Shown piece after piece: positions 45,432-56,347 of a stretch of DNA of 64,000 nucleotides. How positions within the stretch are numbered: position 1 is the stretch's first letter; the number at the start of each line of letters is the position of its first letter. The position numbers and the translations under genes were made by a program. This stretch comes from Pseudomonas mendocina (GTDB lineage: Bacteria > Pseudomonadota > Gammaproteobacteria > Pseudomonadales > Pseudomonadaceae): positions 558,001-622,000 of the forward strand of contig NZ_CP027657.1 of assembly GCF_003008615.1 (NCBI RefSeq), written 5' to 3'. Under the pieces are notes generated by a model, which was not told where the DNA came from, ran no database searches, and saw only the letters and a list, made by a program, of their open reading frames with translations.

Positions 45432-46175
45432 GTGAGCCAAGAACCTGATCGTCTATTCGCCCAGCCTCTGCCCGAGGTGCCCGATTTCGTCTTCAACGAG
45501 GACGTGGTGCGGGTGTTTCCCGACATGATCAAGCGCTCGGTACCTGGTTACCCGACCATCGTCGAGAACATCGGCGTACTTGCCGGCCAGTTCGCCCAAC
45601 CGCAGACCACCCTGTACGACCTCGGCGCTTCGCTCGGCGCGGTGACTCAGGCCCTGCGCCGCCACGTGCGCGTCGATGGCTGCAAGGTGATCGCCGTGGA
45701 CAACTCGCCGGCCATGGTCGCACGCTGCAGCGAATACCTGCATGCTCAGGACGCCATGTTCCAGGAGCTGCTGCCGGTGGAGGTGATCGAGGCCGACATT
45801 CTCGCCCTCGAGCTGCAGCCCACCTCACTGGTCACGCTCAACTTCACCCTGCAGTTCATCCCGCCGGAGCGGCGCCTGGAGCTGCTCACCCGCATTCGCC
45901 AGGCCCTGTTACCCGGTGGCGCGCTGATCCTCTCGGAGAAGCTGCGTTTCGAGGACGCCGCCGAGCACGACCTGCTCACCGAACTGCACGTCGCCTTCAA
46001 ACGCGCCAACGGCTACAGCGAACTGGAAATCGCGCAGAAGCGCAGTGCCATCGAGAAGGTGATGCTGCCCGACAGTCTCGAACAGCATCGCGAGCGCCTG
46101 CTGGCCGCCGGTTTCAGCAAGGTGCTGCCCTGGTTCCAGTGCCTGAACTTCGCCTCGCTGGTGGCCCTGCCATGA
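45432..46175 (+). CDS. cmoA: Carboxy-S-adenosyl-L-methionine synthase CmoA
   Basis: A GTG at 45432 ([20 protein letters not shown] following) is the start by comparison with the family; a longer frame runs into the MITE-like element. The 247-residue SAM-fold protein has motif [28 protein letters not shown] and the conserved [13 protein letters not shown] end. It uses prephenate and SAM to make carboxy-SAM, the donor for cmo5U34 wobble modification. The stop overlaps the cmoB start by 4 nt. Confidence 0.97.
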   Translation: MSQEPDRLFAQPLPEVPDFVFNEDVVRVFPDMIKRSVPGYPTIVENIGVLAGQFAQPQTTLYDLGASLGAVTQALRRHVRVDGCKVIAVDNSPAMVARCSEYLHAQDAMFQELLPVEVIEADILALELQPTSLVTLNFTLQFIPPERRLELLTRIRQALLPGGALILSEKLRFEDAAEHDLLTELHVAFKRANGYSELEIAQKRSAIEKVMLPDSLEQHRERLLAAGFSKVLPWFQCLNFASLVALP

Positions 46176-47140
46176 TGCGCGACCTGGATCTCGATGCCTT
46201 GCAGGCGCAACTGGCTGGCACTCCGCTGCAGGACTGGGCTTGTGAGCTACCCGGCCAGCTCGATGCCAAGCTGGCCATCGGTCACGGCGACCTGGCGCGC
46301 TGGTATGGCGCCGTGCAGGCGCTGCCGAACCTGTCGGTGAGCGAGGTGGAACTGGTTCAGCGCTTCGCCTTTGGCGGTGCCTGCGACGAGGCAAGCCGTG
46401 CGCAATTGAAGACCGCCCTGCAGGGCCTGATTCCCTGGCGCAAGGGGCCGTTCGAGCTATTCGGCGTACACATCGACACCGAATGGCGCTCGGACTGGAA
46501 ATGGCAGCGCGTTGCACCGCACCTGGATCTGGCCGGCAAGCGCATCCTCGATGTCGGTTGCGGCAACGGCTACTACATGTGGCGCATGCTCGGCGCCGGC
46601 GCCGATAGCGTGGTCGGTATCGACCCCAACTGGCTGTTCCTCTGCCAGTTCCTGGCGATGAAACGCTACCTGCCGGAGCAACCGGTGTGGCACCTGCCAC
46701 TGGCCTTCGAAGAGCTGCCGACCAAACTGCAAGGCTTCGACACGGTGTTCTCCATGGGCGTGCTGTACCACCGTCGCTCGCCCATCGATCACCTGCTCGA
46801 CCTCAAGGATGCCTTGGTCAAGGGCGGCGAACTGGTGCTGGAAACACTGGTGGTCGAGGGCGACAGCGAGCAGGTGCTGGTACCGGAAGACCGCTACGCA
46901 CAGATGCGCAACGTCTGGTTCCTGCCCTCGGTACCCGCGCTGGAGCGCTGGCTGCGCCGCGCCGGTTTCGAGGACGTGCGCTGCGTCGATGTCAGCACCA
47001 CCTCGGTGGAGGAGCAGCGCGCCACCGAGTGGATGCGCTTCCAGTCGCTGCCGGAGTTCCTCGATCCGGCCGACCACAGCCGCACCGTCGAAGGCCTGCC
47101 GGCACCAACCCGCGCTGTGTTGGTAGCGCGCAAGCCCTAA
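46172..47140 (+). CDS. cmoB: tRNA U34 carboxymethyltransferase CmoB
   Basis: ATG ATG at 46172/46175 overlaps the cmoA stop. The 322-residue product has a methyltransferase motif [28 protein letters not shown], and the helical N-terminal domain ending [21 protein letters not shown]. It transfers the carboxymethyl group of carboxy-SAM to ho5U34 in tRNA. It forms a coupled unit with cmoA. Confidence 0.97.
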   Translation: MMRDLDLDALQAQLAGTPLQDWACELPGQLDAKLAIGHGDLARWYGAVQALPNLSVSEVELVQRFAFGGACDEASRAQLKTALQGLIPWRKGPFELFGVHIDTEWRSDWKWQRVAPHLDLAGKRILDVGCGNGYYMWRMLGAGADSVVGIDPNWLFLCQFLAMKRYLPEQPVWHLPLAFEELPTKLQGFDTVFSMGVLYHRRSPIDHLLDLKDALVKGGELVLETLVVEGDSEQVLVPEDRYAQMRNVWFLPSVPALERWLRRAGFEDVRCVDVSTTSVEEQRATEWMRFQSLPEFLDPADHSRTVEGLPAPTRAVLVARKP

Positions 47141-47154
47141 GGACAGCGAGTCTC

Positions 47155-47207
47155 GCAGGGCGGGGCAACCCGCCAGACTGCAATTGACGGGTTGCACCCG
47201 CCCTACG
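47155..47207. repeat. GCAGGGCGGG...CCCGCCCTAC inverted repeat
   Basis: The arms GGGCGGGGCAACCCGCC and GGGTTGCACCCGCCC form an inverted pair 15 nt after the cmoB stop. It is a relative of the GTAGGGTGCGCC family (same CCCTAC edge, different interior) and may act as a terminator. Confidence 0.6.
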
Positions 47208-47463
47208 GCCGCAGCCAACGTGCACGCCGCTGTGCGATCAGCCGCAGCGGTTCACCGGCGCCCTGCTCCACCACGCCACGGGCACCGCCCAGGCGGATCC
47301 TTCCCTCGATGTCCTGCGCCAGCAGGCGACGCATGCGCCGACGCCAGAACCAGGCGCCAACCCAGTCGACGATGGCGTTCTGCAGATCCAGCGGCCACAT
47401 GGCCGGCATGTAGAACTCTGGCATGGCCGAGCGCGACTTGTCGTGCTTGCTCGAACTGTTCAT
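47203..47463 (-). CDS. Small basic protein of unknown function
   Basis: An ATG at 47463 after a strong GGAGG (AGGAAATGCC spacing) opens an 86-residue frame. Met-rich and Trp-rich N-terminal residues (MPEFYMPAMWPLDLQNAIVDWVGAWFWRRRM in part) are followed by a basic, Arg-rich C-terminus (IAQRRARWLRP). It could be a membrane- or nucleic-acid-associated helper. It is divergent from the LysR gene that starts at 47580. It overlaps the end of the inverted repeat at 47155-47207. Confidence 0.6.
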   Translation of the reverse strand: MNSSSKHDKSRSAMPEFYMPAMWPLDLQNAIVDWVGAWFWRRRMRRLLAQDIEGRIRLGGARGVVEQGAGEPLRLIAQRRARWLRP

Positions 47464-47558
47464 GGCATTTCCTCCGTTTCGCTGCCGGCGTGTGCCGGGC
47501 TTGCGATCAGGATGAAACGCGCCTATCGTTCAAACAAACGACAAATATAAAACATTAA

Positions 47559-47575
47559 GTTAAGTAATATTTAAC
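47559..47575. promoter_or_regulatory. GTTAA-N7-TTAAC dyad directly before the LysR start
   Basis: GTTAA (47559-47563) and TTAAC (47571-47575) frame a 7-nt AT-rich centre, inside an unusually AT-rich 50-bp patch. The T-N11-A geometry fits an autoregulatory LysR site. The LysR ATG follows 5 nt later with no Shine-Dalgarno sequence in view. Confidence 0.4.
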
Positions 47576-47579
47576 AATT

Positions 47580-48464
47580 ATGAACTCGACAGCCCCGACC
47601 GCGCTGCCACTTCTGGAAAGCGACGTGCTGCGCACCTTCGTCGCCATCGCCGACAGCGGCAGCTTCACCCGCACCGCGGCACAAGTGTTTCGCAGCACCG
47701 CAGCCGTCAGCCTGCAGATCAAGCGCCTGGAGGAAACACTGGGCCAGCGCCTGTTCACCCGCGAGGCCAGACGCGTGCAACTGACGGCCGAGGGCGAGTT
47801 GTTGCTGGGTTACGCCAGGCGTCTGCTCAAGCTCAACGAAGAGGCAGTGGCCCGCTTTCTCACCCCGACGCTGACCGGCCGTGTGCGCTTTGGCACACCG
47901 AACGATATCGGCGACCGTGTGCTACCCGGCGTACTCATGCTGTTCGCTCGCAGCCACCCAGGTGTGGAGGTCGAAGTGAACGTCGGGCGCAGTGTGGAAT
48001 TGGTGGCCAAGCTGGATGCTGGCGAACTGGATCTGACCTTGATCAACGCCGGCAACGACGGCCTGGATGATTCGCGCGGCGACGTGATCTATTCCGAAGA
48101 GCTGGTCTGGGCCGGACGCGACGGCGGCCTGGCCATGCAGCGCTCGCCCCTGCCGCTGGCGCTGGCTAACCCAGGCTGCGCCTGGCGCCGTACCGCCCTC
48201 GATGCGCTGGATCGGCAAGGACTGGCGTACCGTATCGCTTATTCGTGCGAACAGTGCGCCGGCCAGGAAGCGGCGATGACTGCCGACCTGGCCATAGCGC
48301 CCTTCCCTCGCAGCCTGGTCAGGCCACCCCTGCGCCGGCTCGGTGCGGAACAAGGCCTACCGCCGCTGGGCGAGTACCACATCAAGCTGATTATCGGCCA
48401 TCAACGCAACGACGCCGTCGAGGCACTCGCCGGGCAGATGGTTCAGGCGTTCGCGCAGAGCTGA
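47580..48464 (+). CDS. LysR-family transcriptional regulator
   Basis: The 294-residue LysR protein has its HTH at about 10-70 (SFTRTAAQVFRSTAAVSLQIKRLEETLGQRLF in part), an effector domain from about 95 (GRVRFGTPNDIGDRVLPGVL) and a C-terminal PLGEYHIKLI. It resembles the AaeR/LrhA-type subgroup, but a name is not justified. The ATG is preceded by an AT-rich dyad and no visible RBS, so translation may be leaderless-like or inefficient. Confidence 0.9.
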   Translation: MNSTAPTALPLLESDVLRTFVAIADSGSFTRTAAQVFRSTAAVSLQIKRLEETLGQRLFTREARRVQLTAEGELLLGYARRLLKLNEEAVARFLTPTLTGRVRFGTPNDIGDRVLPGVLMLFARSHPGVEVEVNVGRSVELVAKLDAGELDLTLINAGNDGLDDSRGDVIYSEELVWAGRDGGLAMQRSPLPLALANPGCAWRRTALDALDRQGLAYRIAYSCEQCAGQEAAMTADLAIAPFPRSLVRPPLRRLGAEQGLPPLGEYHIKLIIGHQRNDAVEALAGQMVQAFAQS

Positions 48465-48531
48465 GTAGGGTGCGCCGTGCGCACCGGGAATATCGCAGTG
48501 CCTGCCTGGTGCGCACACAGCGCACCCTACG
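48465..48531. repeat. Dispersed GTAGGGTGCGCC palindromic repeat, copy 4
   Basis: GTAGGGTGCGCCGTGCGCAC at the left and GCGCACACAGCGCACCCTAC at the right are inverted relatives with a degenerate middle. It fills the gap between the LysR stop and the pdxJ end. It may act as a terminator for both converging genes. Confidence 0.7.
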
Positions 48532-48581
48532 AGCTGCCGCCTGGCCAACAGTTAGTCGTTTAGACAGCCGCGCGCCCACGT

Positions 48582-49328
48582 TTAGCCGCGATTGGCAGCC
48601 GCGACGATCAACGCCTTCATCTCGGCAACGGCCTGCTTGAAACCGACGAACAGGGCATGAGCGACGATGGCGTGGCCGATGTTCAGTTCGTTGATACCGG
48701 GAATCGCCGCCACGGCTTCGGCGTTGTGGTAGTGCAGTCCATGACCGGCATTGACGATCAGGCCGTGGTTCAGGCCGCAGATGACGCCATCACGAATGCG
48801 CGAAAGCTCATGCGCAGCTTCTTCCGCGGTGTGAGCATCGGCATAGCGACCGGTGTGCAGTTCGATGGCCGGAGCACCGACACGCATGGCTGCTTCGATC
48901 TGCCGCTCTTCGGCATCGATGAACAGCGACACCTCGCAACCAGCCAGCGTCAGACGCTCCACCGCCGCAGCGATGCGCGCCTCCTGACCGGCCACATCGA
49001 GGCCGCCTTCGGTGGTCAGTTCCTGGCGGGTTTCCGGCACCAGGCAGACATGCGCAGGACGGATCTGCTCGGCGAAACCGAGCATGAAATCGGTGACGCC
49101 CATCTCGAAATTCATCCGCGTCTGCAGCACATCGGCCAGCACACGCACGTCGCGATCCTGAATGTGCCGGCGGTCTTCGCGCAGGTGCACGGTGATACCA
49201 TCGGCGCCGGCCTCTTCGGCGTCCAGCGCAGCCTTGACCGGATCCGGATAGCGCGTGCCGCGAGCCTGGCGCAGGGTGGCGACGTGGTCGATGTTCACGC
49301 CGAGCAGAATACGATTGGCCTCAGTCAC
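48582..49328 (-). CDS. pdxJ: Pyridoxine 5'-phosphate synthase
   Basis: The GTG start at 49328 ([23 protein letters not shown]) overlaps the recO stop by 8 nt. The 248-residue TIM barrel carries the loop motif [23 protein letters not shown] and [10 protein letters not shown], with the catalytic His and Glu residues. It condenses 1-deoxy-xylulose 5-phosphate with aminoacetone phosphate in vitamin B6 synthesis. It is the last gene in the lepA-lepB-rnc-era-recO-pdxJ block. Confidence 0.98.
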   Translation of the reverse strand: MTEANRILLGVNIDHVATLRQARGTRYPDPVKAALDAEEAGADGITVHLREDRRHIQDRDVRVLADVLQTRMNFEMGVTDFMLGFAEQIRPAHVCLVPETRQELTTEGGLDVAGQEARIAAAVERLTLAGCEVSLFIDAEERQIEAAMRVGAPAIELHTGRYADAHTAEEAAHELSRIRDGVICGLNHGLIVNAGHGLHYHNAEAVAAIPGINELNIGHAIVAHALFVGFKQAVAEMKALIVAAANRG

Positions 49329-50010
49329 GCTTGGACTCCTTGAGCGTCATGAAAAGTTCGCGGCTGACCAGTGGCCTGCCACCAAGATGGGGTGCCAGCG
49401 CCTGGCGCATGAGGCGCTTGGCCGCAGCCAGTGCACCCGGCGTTTGCCAGTCAGCTTCGGCCATGGCCAGCAGTTCGCGGCCCTGGAACACGCCGGGCTG
49501 CAGTTGTACCACCGGCACCAGGCCGATGTCCTGCTGCCAGCGATACAGCGCCGTCGGCTCGATGGGCTGGTCATGCTGGTCACGATCCAGGGCGAAACCA
49601 TAGCCCAGCTCGTCCAGCAGGCGCCATTCGAATGCACGCAGCAAGGGTTCCAGCGGCCGCCCGGCCGCCAGCGCCTGCAAGGTCAGGCCATAGTGTTCGA
49701 GCATCACGGGGTGCGGGTCTTCGGCCGGCAGCAAGCGAATCAGCAGTTCGTTGAGGTAGAGCCCGGAGAACAGCGCCTCGCCGCTCAACAGCAACGGGAT
49801 ACCGGCGCTCTCCAGACGGCCGACGGTCTTCAGCTCGCCACGTCCGCGCAGCTCCAGTTCGAGCTGTGCGAAAGGCCGGGCGATGCTGCCGACCTTGCCG
49901 CGCGCCGCGCGCAGCACCGCACGCACACGTCCCTGCGCGGTGAAGAAATCCACCAGGGCGCTGCTTTCCTTGTAAGGACGGCTGTGCAGGACGTAGGCGG
50001 CGTGAGTCAT
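49321..50010 (-). CDS. recO: DNA repair protein RecO
   Basis: The 229-residue product starts [21 protein letters not shown] with the family's OB-fold region ([16 protein letters not shown]) and a zinc-finger-less helical C-terminus. It assists RecA loading with RecF/RecR. It follows era by 51 nt and overlaps pdxJ. Confidence 0.97.
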   Translation of the reverse strand: MTHAAYVLHSRPYKESSALVDFFTAQGRVRAVLRAARGKVGSIARPFAQLELELRGRGELKTVGRLESAGIPLLLSGEALFSGLYLNELLIRLLPAEDPHPVMLEHYGLTLQALAAGRPLEPLLRAFEWRLLDELGYGFALDRDQHDQPIEPTALYRWQQDIGLVPVVQLQPGVFQGRELLAMAEADWQTPGALAAAKRLMRQALAPHLGGRPLVSRELFMTLKESKRD

Positions 50011-50061
50011 GAAGATGGCAACCGCCTGGAGAAGGCCATGAGAGAGTGCGCGAAGCGCGCT

Positions 50062-50964
50062 CTACAGATCCAGATAACCCAGTGAACGCAGGGCACGCTC
50101 GTCGTCGGACCAGCCGCCTTTTACCTTGACCCAGAGGTTGAGCATCACCTTGGAGTCGAACATGGTCTCCATGTCCTTGCGCGCGTCCTGGCCGATGCGT
50201 TTGATGCGCTCGCCCTTGTCGCCGATGATGATTTTCTTCTGCCCGTCACGCTCCACCAGAATCAGACCGTGGATGTGCAGGATGCGACCTTCTTGCTTGA
50301 ACTCCTCGATCTCAACGGTGATCTGGTACGGCAGCTCGGCACCGAGCTGACGCATGATCTTCTCGCGAATCAGCTCGGCAGCCAGGAAGCGACTGGAGCG
50401 ATCGGTGATCTGGTCTTCGGGATAGAAATGCTCGGACTCAGGCAGACGCTCGCCGACCAGCTTCTCCAGCGTGTCGAGGTTCTGCCCCTGCAGCGCGGAG
50501 ATCGGCACGATCTCCGCTTGCGGCAGTTGCTCGGCCAGCCAGTTCAGGTGCGGCAGCAGCTCACTCTTGTCTTCCAGGCGGTCAGCCTTGTTAACCGCCA
50601 ACAGGATCGGGCATTTGACGTGCTGCACCTTCTCCAGCACCAACTGATCCTCATCGGTCCAGCGCATGCGATCGACCACGAACACCACGACATCGACATC
50701 TTTCAGCGCAGTGGTGGCACTGCGATTCATGTAGCGGTTGAGTGCCTTGTCGTTGTGCTTGTGCAGGCCGGGCGTATCGACGTAGACGGCCTGGATCTCG
50801 CCCTCGGTCTTGATCCCGAGCATGTTGTGGCGGGTGGTCTGCGGCTTGCGCGAGGTGATCGCCAGCTTCTGCCCGAGGATGTGGTTGAGCAGCGTCGACT
50901 TACCCACGTTGGGGCGGCCGACGATGGCGACATAGCCGCAACGGGTCACAGGTGCATCAGTCAT
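50062..50964 (-). CDS. era: GTPase Era, ribosome assembly
   Basis: The start is the ATG at 50964 because GGAG lies 7 nt before it; an ATG 6 nt upstream is too close to that RBS. The 300-residue product has the GTPase domain with GRPNVGKST (16-24), the switch segment [31 protein letters not shown] and a C-terminal KH domain ([23 protein letters not shown] in part). It binds the 3' end of 16S rRNA during 30S maturation. It overlaps the rnc stop by 8 nt. Confidence 0.98.
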   Translation of the reverse strand: MTDAPVTRCGYVAIVGRPNVGKSTLLNHILGQKLAITSRKPQTTRHNMLGIKTEGEIQAVYVDTPGLHKHNDKALNRYMNRSATTALKDVDVVVFVVDRMRWTDEDQLVLEKVQHVKCPILLAVNKADRLEDKSELLPHLNWLAEQLPQAEIVPISALQGQNLDTLEKLVGERLPESEHFYPEDQITDRSSRFLAAELIREKIMRQLGAELPYQITVEIEEFKQEGRILHIHGLILVERDGQKKIIIGDKGERIKRIGQDARKDMETMFDSKVMLNLWVKVKGGWSDDERALRSLGYLDL

Positions 50965-51646
50965 TGCCATTCTCCACCCCGAGGGCGATCAGCGCCGCAG
51001 CCGCGGCGACCTGCTCGGCGATACGCCGGCTGCCGCCCTGGCCCAGGGTCTTTTCATTGAGCAGGGCCACCTGGCACTCGACCATGAAGGTACGGCAGTG
51101 CGGCTCGCCCTGAATGTCCACAACCTCGTAACGAGGCAGCTCGCAGGCGCGCGACTGGAGGAACTCCTGCAGGCGCGTTTTCGGATCCTTGTTGGTATCG
51201 ACCAGCGTCAGGCCGTCGAGCTCATTGCTCAGCCAGGCCAGCACACGCTCACGCGCCGCGTCCATGCCGGTATCCAGATAGATGGCGCCGATCAGCGCTT
51301 CGAGCGCATCGGCGAGGATCGACTCACGACGAAAGCCACCACTTTTCAACTCACCAGAACCCAGGCGTAAGTACTCACCCAGCTCGAAGCCACGGGCCAG
51401 CACGGCCAGGGTTTCGCCTTTGACCAAGCGTGCGCGCAAGCGCGACAACTGGCCTTCACGGGCCTGCGGGAAGCGCTGGAACAGCGCCTCACCGGCTACG
51501 AAGTTAAGGATGGCATCACCGAGAAATTCCAGGCGCTCATTATTGCGACCGGCGAAACTGCGATGGGTCAGGGCCAGGATCATCAGATCCTGATCCTTGA
51601 AGCTATATCCGAGCTGGCGCTCGAGGCGGGACAAATTGGGACTCAC
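50957..51646 (-). CDS. rnc: Ribonuclease III
   Basis: The 229-residue product has the RNase III signature [11 protein letters not shown] (37-47), metal-binding [13 protein letters not shown] and a dsRNA-binding domain at the C-terminus ([21 protein letters not shown] in part). It cleaves double-stranded RNA in rRNA and mRNA processing. It overlaps DUF4845 (4 nt) and era (8 nt). Confidence 0.98.
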   Translation of the reverse strand: MSPNLSRLERQLGYSFKDQDLMILALTHRSFAGRNNERLEFLGDAILNFVAGEALFQRFPQAREGQLSRLRARLVKGETLAVLARGFELGEYLRLGSGELKSGGFRRESILADALEALIGAIYLDTGMDAARERVLAWLSNELDGLTLVDTNKDPKTRLQEFLQSRACELPRYEVVDIQGEPHCRTFMVECQVALLNEKTLGQGGSRRIAEQVAAAAALIALGVENGND

Positions 51647-52020
51647 GGCATCCGTACACGAAATTCTTTGTCGAAATTCACCACCAGATCGAGGTTCTCG
51701 ATCAGCGGCTCGCGTTTTTCATATTTGAGGTGAACCAGGAACTCGTTGTTCTCGACCTTCACCTGCAGAGCGTCGCGCATGTTCAGGTCACGAATGTTGT
51801 TGACCTGCATACCTTTGCTGACATGGGTGTAAAACTCGTTGAGGGTTCGCACGTCAGCCGCCTTGTCGGTTTCCACCGACGTGATGATCTTCTCCATGGA
51901 CATATAATCCAGGTAATGCGGCAGTACCTTGAACGCAGTACTGGCGAAGAACGCCACCACGGCCAGAACCACCAGCCAACCCAGAATGGAAAGCCCCTGC
52001 TGCGAGCGCGCGAAAGTCAT
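51643..52020 (-). CDS. DUF4845 domain-containing membrane protein
   Basis: The ATG at 52020 ([20 protein letters not shown]) gives 125 residues. There is one N-terminal membrane span preceded by a pilin-like QQGLSILG segment, then a periplasmic or cytoplasmic beta-rich domain ([40 protein letters not shown] in part). DUF4845 genes sit between lepB and rnc in many gammaproteobacteria; function is unknown. The stop overlaps the rnc start. Confidence 0.95.
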   Translation of the reverse strand: MTFARSQQGLSILGWLVVLAVVAFFASTAFKVLPHYLDYMSMEKIITSVETDKAADVRTLNEFYTHVSKGMQVNNIRDLNMRDALQVKVENNEFLVHLKYEKREPLIENLDLVVNFDKEFRVRMP

Positions 52021-52108
52021 GTGTATCCCCAATGAACGGTCTTGTTGGAAAGCCTGACGGCTAGACTATTTATAGCCTGCGGCGCTGCGTTGAACAGCGC
52101 GCCAGTGC

Positions 52109-52963
52109 TCAATGAATCAGGCCGACACGAGAGAAATTGGGCAGATTGCTGAGCTTGGGCTCCGGCCAGCTCATCCAGATGGCGAAGGCCTTGCCGACGA
52201 TATGGTCGTCGGGAACCATGCCCCACAGCTCCTGAGGGATATGACGATCACGCCAGTAGCGGCTGTCGTTGGAGTTGTCACGGTTGTCACCCATCATGAA
52301 ATAGTGCCCTTCAGGCACCACCCATTCACCGCCAGGCTCGCGGCGCATGCGGGTCATTTCCTTGCGGATGGTGTGTTCCACCTGGCCCAGACGCTCTTGA
52401 TAGAGCGTTGCGCTGCCCAGGCTGCCCGCTTCTTCGCCGATCAGTTTCTCGGCCACCGGCTCACCATTGATCAACAGACGCTTGCCCTGGGTGTACTGGA
52501 TCTGGTCGCCTGGCAGACCGACCACACGCTTGATGTAGTTGATGGTAGGGTCGCTGGGGTAGCGGAATACCATCACATCACCGCGCTGCGGGTTATCCAC
52601 CTCGATGACCTTGGTGTCGATCACCGGCAGGCGAATGCCGTAAGCAAACTTGTTGACCAGAATGAAGTCGCCCACTTCCAGTGTCGGCTTCATCGACCCC
52701 GAAGGAATCTGGAACGGCTCGACCAGAAACGAACGCAGCACCAGCACGATGGCCAGCACCGGAAAGAACGACTTGCCGTATTCGACCAGCAAGGGTTCCT
52801 TGTTCAGGCGCTCCAGCACCCTGTCTTCAGGATCGTCGACCCGCCCCTGATACGCCGCAATCGCCGCACGGCGACGCGGGGCCAGCAGAATCAGATCGAT
52901 CAGAGCCAGGAAGCCACAAACGGCGACGGCGATAACCAACAGGAGCGGGAAATTGATCGACAT
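52109..52963 (-). CDS. lepB: Signal peptidase I
   Basis: The 284-residue inner-membrane protease has two N-terminal membrane spans (about 5-27 and 62-80), catalytic Ser in PSGSMKPTL (S90) and catalytic Lys in YIKRVVGLPGD (K145). Box E MGDNRDNSNDSRYWG-like follows as YFMMGDNRDNSNDSRYW. It removes signal peptides from exported preproteins. It follows lepA by 6 nt. Confidence 0.98.
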   Translation of the reverse strand: MSINFPLLLVIAVAVCGFLALIDLILLAPRRRAAIAAYQGRVDDPEDRVLERLNKEPLLVEYGKSFFPVLAIVLVLRSFLVEPFQIPSGSMKPTLEVGDFILVNKFAYGIRLPVIDTKVIEVDNPQRGDVMVFRYPSDPTINYIKRVVGLPGDQIQYTQGKRLLINGEPVAEKLIGEEAGSLGSATLYQERLGQVEHTIRKEMTRMRREPGGEWVVPEGHYFMMGDNRDNSNDSRYWRDRHIPQELWGMVPDDHIVGKAFAIWMSWPEPKLSNLPNFSRVGLIH

Positions 52964-52969
52964 AAACCC

Positions 52970-54769
52970 TTAGCCATCCAACCTGAGCACAGCGAGGAAG
53001 GCTTCCTGTGGAATTTCCACGTTGCCGACCTGCTTCATGCGTTTCTTACCGGCCTTCTGCTTCTCCAGCAGCTTTTTCTTACGGCTGACGTCACCGCCGT
53101 AGCACTTGGCCAATACGTTCTTGCGCAGCGCCTTGACAGTGGTACGCGCAACGATCTGGCCACCAATGGCTGCCTGGATCGCCACATCGAACATCTGCCG
53201 AGGAATCAGCTCTTTCATCTTCTCGGTCAATGCACGCCCTTTGTAGTGGGCATTGTCACGGTGCACGATCAGTGCCAGGGCATCGACCTTGTCGCCGTTG
53301 ATCAGCACGTCCAGCTTGACCAGATTGGCCGACTGGTAACGGTCGAAGTGATAGTCCAGCGAAGCATAGCCACGGCTGGTCGACTTCAGACGGTCGAAGA
53401 AGTCGAGCACCACTTCGTTCATCGGCAGGTCGTAGCGAACCTGAACCTGCGAACCGAGGAATTGCATGTCGCGCTGTACGCCACGCTTCTCGATGCACAG
53501 GGTGATGACGTTACCCAGGTGCTCCTGCGGCACCAGGATGGTGGCCTGCACGATCGGCTCGCGGAAATCCTCGACCGATGAGACATCCGGCAGTTTCGAC
53601 GGGTTGTCCACGTAAATGGTTTCACCGGTCTTGAGCACGACCTCGAAGATTACGCTTGGCGCCGTGGTGATCAGATCCAGGTCGTACTCGCGCTCCAGGC
53701 GCTCCTGGATGATCTCCATGTGCAGCATGCCGAGGAAGCCGCAACGGAAGCCGAAGCCCAGTGCGTCGGAGCTTTCCGGCAGATATTGCAGCGACGAATC
53801 GTTGAGGGTCAGCTTCTGCAGGGCATCGCGGAAATCTTCGAAATCATCGGAGCTGACCGGGAACAGGCCCGCGTAGACCTGCGGCTGGATCTTCTTGAAG
53901 CCTGGCAGCACTTCGACGTCAGGAGTCGAACTGAGGGTCAGGGTATCGCCCACCGGCGCACCATGAATGTCCTTGATGCTGGCGATGATGAAGCCCACTT
54001 CACCGGCTTTCAGATCAGCCGTAGCGGTGTGCTTGGGGTTGAATACACCCACGCTGTCGACCAGGTGCACCTTGCCAGTGGACTTGACCAGAATCTTGTC
54101 GCCCTTCTTCACCCGGCCGTGACGTACACGCACCAGGGAAACGACGCCCAGGTAGTTGTCGAACCAGGAGTCGATGATCAGCGCCTGCAGCGGCGCATCA
54201 ATCTCGCCGGTCGGTGCCGGAATGGTCTGTACCAGGCGCTCGAGCACATCTTCGACGCCCATGCCGCTCTTGGCACTGCAAGCCACCGCCTCGGAGGCAT
54301 CGATACCGATGATTTTCTCGATCTCGTCCTTGACCCGATCCGGATCGGCCTGCGGCAGATCCATCTTGTTCAGCACGGGCATCACTTCCAGGCCCTGCTC
54401 GATGGCGGTGTAGCAGTTGGCGACCGACTGCGCCTCGACACCCTGACCGGCATCGACCACCAGCAACGCACCTTCACAGGCCGCCAGCGAGCGGCTGACC
54501 TCGTAGGTGAAGTCGACGTGACCAGGGGTATCGATGAAGTTCAGCTGATAGGTGATGCCGTCCTGCGCCTTGTAATAGAGCGTAACGCTGTGGGCCTTGA
54601 TCGTGATGCCACGCTCACGTTCCAGATCCATGGAGTCCAGTACCTGAGCCTCCATCTCGCGCGCGGTCAAGCCGCCGCATATCTGGATGAAACGGTCAGC
54701 CAAAGTGGACTTGCCGTGGTCAATGTGGGCAATGATGGAAAAATTGCGGATATGACTCAGGTCACTCAC
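52970..54769 (-). CDS. lepA: Elongation factor 4 (LepA)
   Basis: The GTG start at 54769 gives 599 residues ([26 protein letters not shown] in parts). G-domain motifs are [17 protein letters not shown] and NKMDLPQAD, with EF-G-like domains II, III, V and the LepA-specific C-terminal domain ending [19 protein letters not shown] in part. It acts on stalled or mispositioned ribosomes. It starts the lepA-lepB unit. About 150 bp and a terminator separate it from mucD. Confidence 0.98.
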   Translation of the reverse strand: MSDLSHIRNFSIIAHIDHGKSTLADRFIQICGGLTAREMEAQVLDSMDLERERGITIKAHSVTLYYKAQDGITYQLNFIDTPGHVDFTYEVSRSLAACEGALLVVDAGQGVEAQSVANCYTAIEQGLEVMPVLNKMDLPQADPDRVKDEIEKIIGIDASEAVACSAKSGMGVEDVLERLVQTIPAPTGEIDAPLQALIIDSWFDNYLGVVSLVRVRHGRVKKGDKILVKSTGKVHLVDSVGVFNPKHTATADLKAGEVGFIIASIKDIHGAPVGDTLTLSSTPDVEVLPGFKKIQPQVYAGLFPVSSDDFEDFRDALQKLTLNDSSLQYLPESSDALGFGFRCGFLGMLHMEIIQERLEREYDLDLITTAPSVIFEVVLKTGETIYVDNPSKLPDVSSVEDFREPIVQATILVPQEHLGNVITLCIEKRGVQRDMQFLGSQVQVRYDLPMNEVVLDFFDRLKSTSRGYASLDYHFDRYQSANLVKLDVLINGDKVDALALIVHRDNAHYKGRALTEKMKELIPRQMFDVAIQAAIGGQIVARTTVKALRKNVLAKCYGGDVSRKKKLLEKQKAGKKRMKQVGNVEIPQEAFLAVLRLDG

Positions 54770-54880
54770 AGATCAACACTCGAAGAAGGCACAGGCAAGA
54801 CGCTTGCCGAAAATAGCCGCGGATTGTACCTGAACCCTGATAGCCGCGTCACGTCTGGCACCCGGACTCGCAGATACGTA

Positions 54881-54904
54881 AAAGGGCGCCCGAAAGCGCC
54901 CTTT
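54881..54904. terminator. Terminator AAAGGGCGC-CCGAAA-GCGCCCTTT between lepA and mucD
   Basis: A perfect 9-bp stem with a 6-nt loop and T-rich sequence on both sides. In the minus-strand direction it follows the mucD stop (54923), so it should end the algU-mucA-mucB-mucD transcript before lepA. Confidence 0.85.
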
Positions 54905-54922
54905 TTCCGTCGTATATGAGCC

Positions 54923-56347
54923 TTATTCCGCCAACTTGAAGGTAATGAAGCTGGCGCGCCCCTGGCGCAATACACGCATGGATACAGAACGGTTCTTCGG
55001 CAGTTCCTGCGCCACCTGGGTGAAGGTAGCGGTGGAGTCGATGGCCTGATTGTTCAGGTGGGTAATCACATCGCCCGGGCGCAGCCCGATCATCGCGGCC
55101 GGCCCGTTGAGCACGTCCTTGACGACTACGCCGCCCTTCAGGTCGAGCCCCTTCTTCTGCTCGGCCGTCAACTCGGCAACCGTCACACCCAGGCGATTGT
55201 TGCTGCGCTCACCGCCCTGGGCAGAGCCCGTAGAGGCCAGCTCCTGACCTTCTTCAGGCAAGGTGCCGATGGTGACGTTGAGTTTCTTGCGCGAACCGTC
55301 ACGCACCACGTCCATCTCGGCCTTTTCGCCGGGCTTGAGACCACCAACCAGATGCGGCAGGTCAGCCGACATGATGATGGGTTTACCATTGAGGCTGAGG
55401 ATAACGTCACCTACCTGCAGGCCGCCCTTGTCCGCCGGGCCATCCTCCAACACCTGAGCGACCAGTGCACCGGCCGGTTTGTCCAGACCGAAAGACTCGG
55501 CCAGATCCTTGTTCACCTCCTGAATCACCACGCCTAGCCAGCCACGGGTCACTTTTCCTTCAGCCTTGAGCTGATCGGCGACCTGCATGGCCACTTCCAT
55601 CGGAATAGCGAAGGACAGACCCATGAAACCACCGGAGCGAGTGAAAATCTGCGAGTTGATGCCGACCACTTCGCCCTTCAGGTTGAACAGCGGGCCACCG
55701 GAGTTACCTGGGTTTATCGCCACATCGGTCTGGATGAATGGCACATAGCTGTCGCTCGGCAGATTACGCCCTTTGGCACTGACGATGCCGGCAGTTACCG
55801 AGTGGTCAAAGCCGAACGGCGAGCCGATGGCCAGCACCCACTCACCGACCTTCAGGTCATCGGCCTTGCCCAGCGGCACGGTTGGCAGACCCGAGCCCTC
55901 GACCTTGAGCAAAGCAACGTCGCTGCGCGGATCGGCACCGATCAGCTTGGCCTCTAGCTCACTGCGATCGGAAAGACGCACGATGATTTCGTCTGCGTCG
56001 GCAACCACATGGTTGTTGGTCAGCACGTAGCCATCGGAAGAAATGATGAACCCGGAGCCGAGAGACTGCGCCTCGCGCTGGCGACCGCCAGGATTGCGCG
56101 GCACCTGCGGAATATTGCGCTCGAAGAATTCACGAAACATCGGCGGCAGACCTTCCAGATCGGGCATCCCCGGCTGCCCGGCGACATTGCGCTCGGGAAC
56201 CTTCTGCCGCGTACTGATATTGACGACCGCTGGCGAGGCCTCCTCCACCAACTCGGTGAAGTCCGGCAGACTGGCTTGCGCCAGCAGACTCTGCCCCCAC
56301 AGCAGCGCTGCAACCAGCAGCGGTGCAACGGACTTGAGATTTTTCAT
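54923..56347 (-). CDS. mucD: Periplasmic serine protease MucD (HtrA/DegP-like)
   Basis: The ATG at 56347 (MKNLKSVAPLLVAALLWGQSLLAQA/SLPDF) gives a normal signal peptide and is 9 nt after GGGGAG. The 474-residue protein has an S1-type protease domain with His in LTNNHVVAD, Asp in DPRSDVALLKV and Ser in NPGNSGGPLF. Two PDZ domains follow (GLDKPAGALVAQVLEDGPADKGG; GVVVKDVLNGPAAMIGLRPGD in parts). It clears misfolded envelope proteins and limits AlgU activation. The frame also stays open upstream to a GTG at the mucB stop; see the separate entry. Confidence 0.96.
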   Translation of the reverse strand: MKNLKSVAPLLVAALLWGQSLLAQASLPDFTELVEEASPAVVNISTRQKVPERNVAGQPGMPDLEGLPPMFREFFERNIPQVPRNPGGRQREAQSLGSGFIISSDGYVLTNNHVVADADEIIVRLSDRSELEAKLIGADPRSDVALLKVEGSGLPTVPLGKADDLKVGEWVLAIGSPFGFDHSVTAGIVSAKGRNLPSDSYVPFIQTDVAINPGNSGGPLFNLKGEVVGINSQIFTRSGGFMGLSFAIPMEVAMQVADQLKAEGKVTRGWLGVVIQEVNKDLAESFGLDKPAGALVAQVLEDGPADKGGLQVGDVILSLNGKPIIMSADLPHLVGGLKPGEKAEMDVVRDGSRKKLNVTIGTLPEEGQELASTGSAQGGERSNNRLGVTVAELTAEQKKGLDLKGGVVVKDVLNGPAAMIGLRPGDVITHLNNQAIDSTATFTQVAQELPKNRSVSMRVLRQGRASFITFKLAE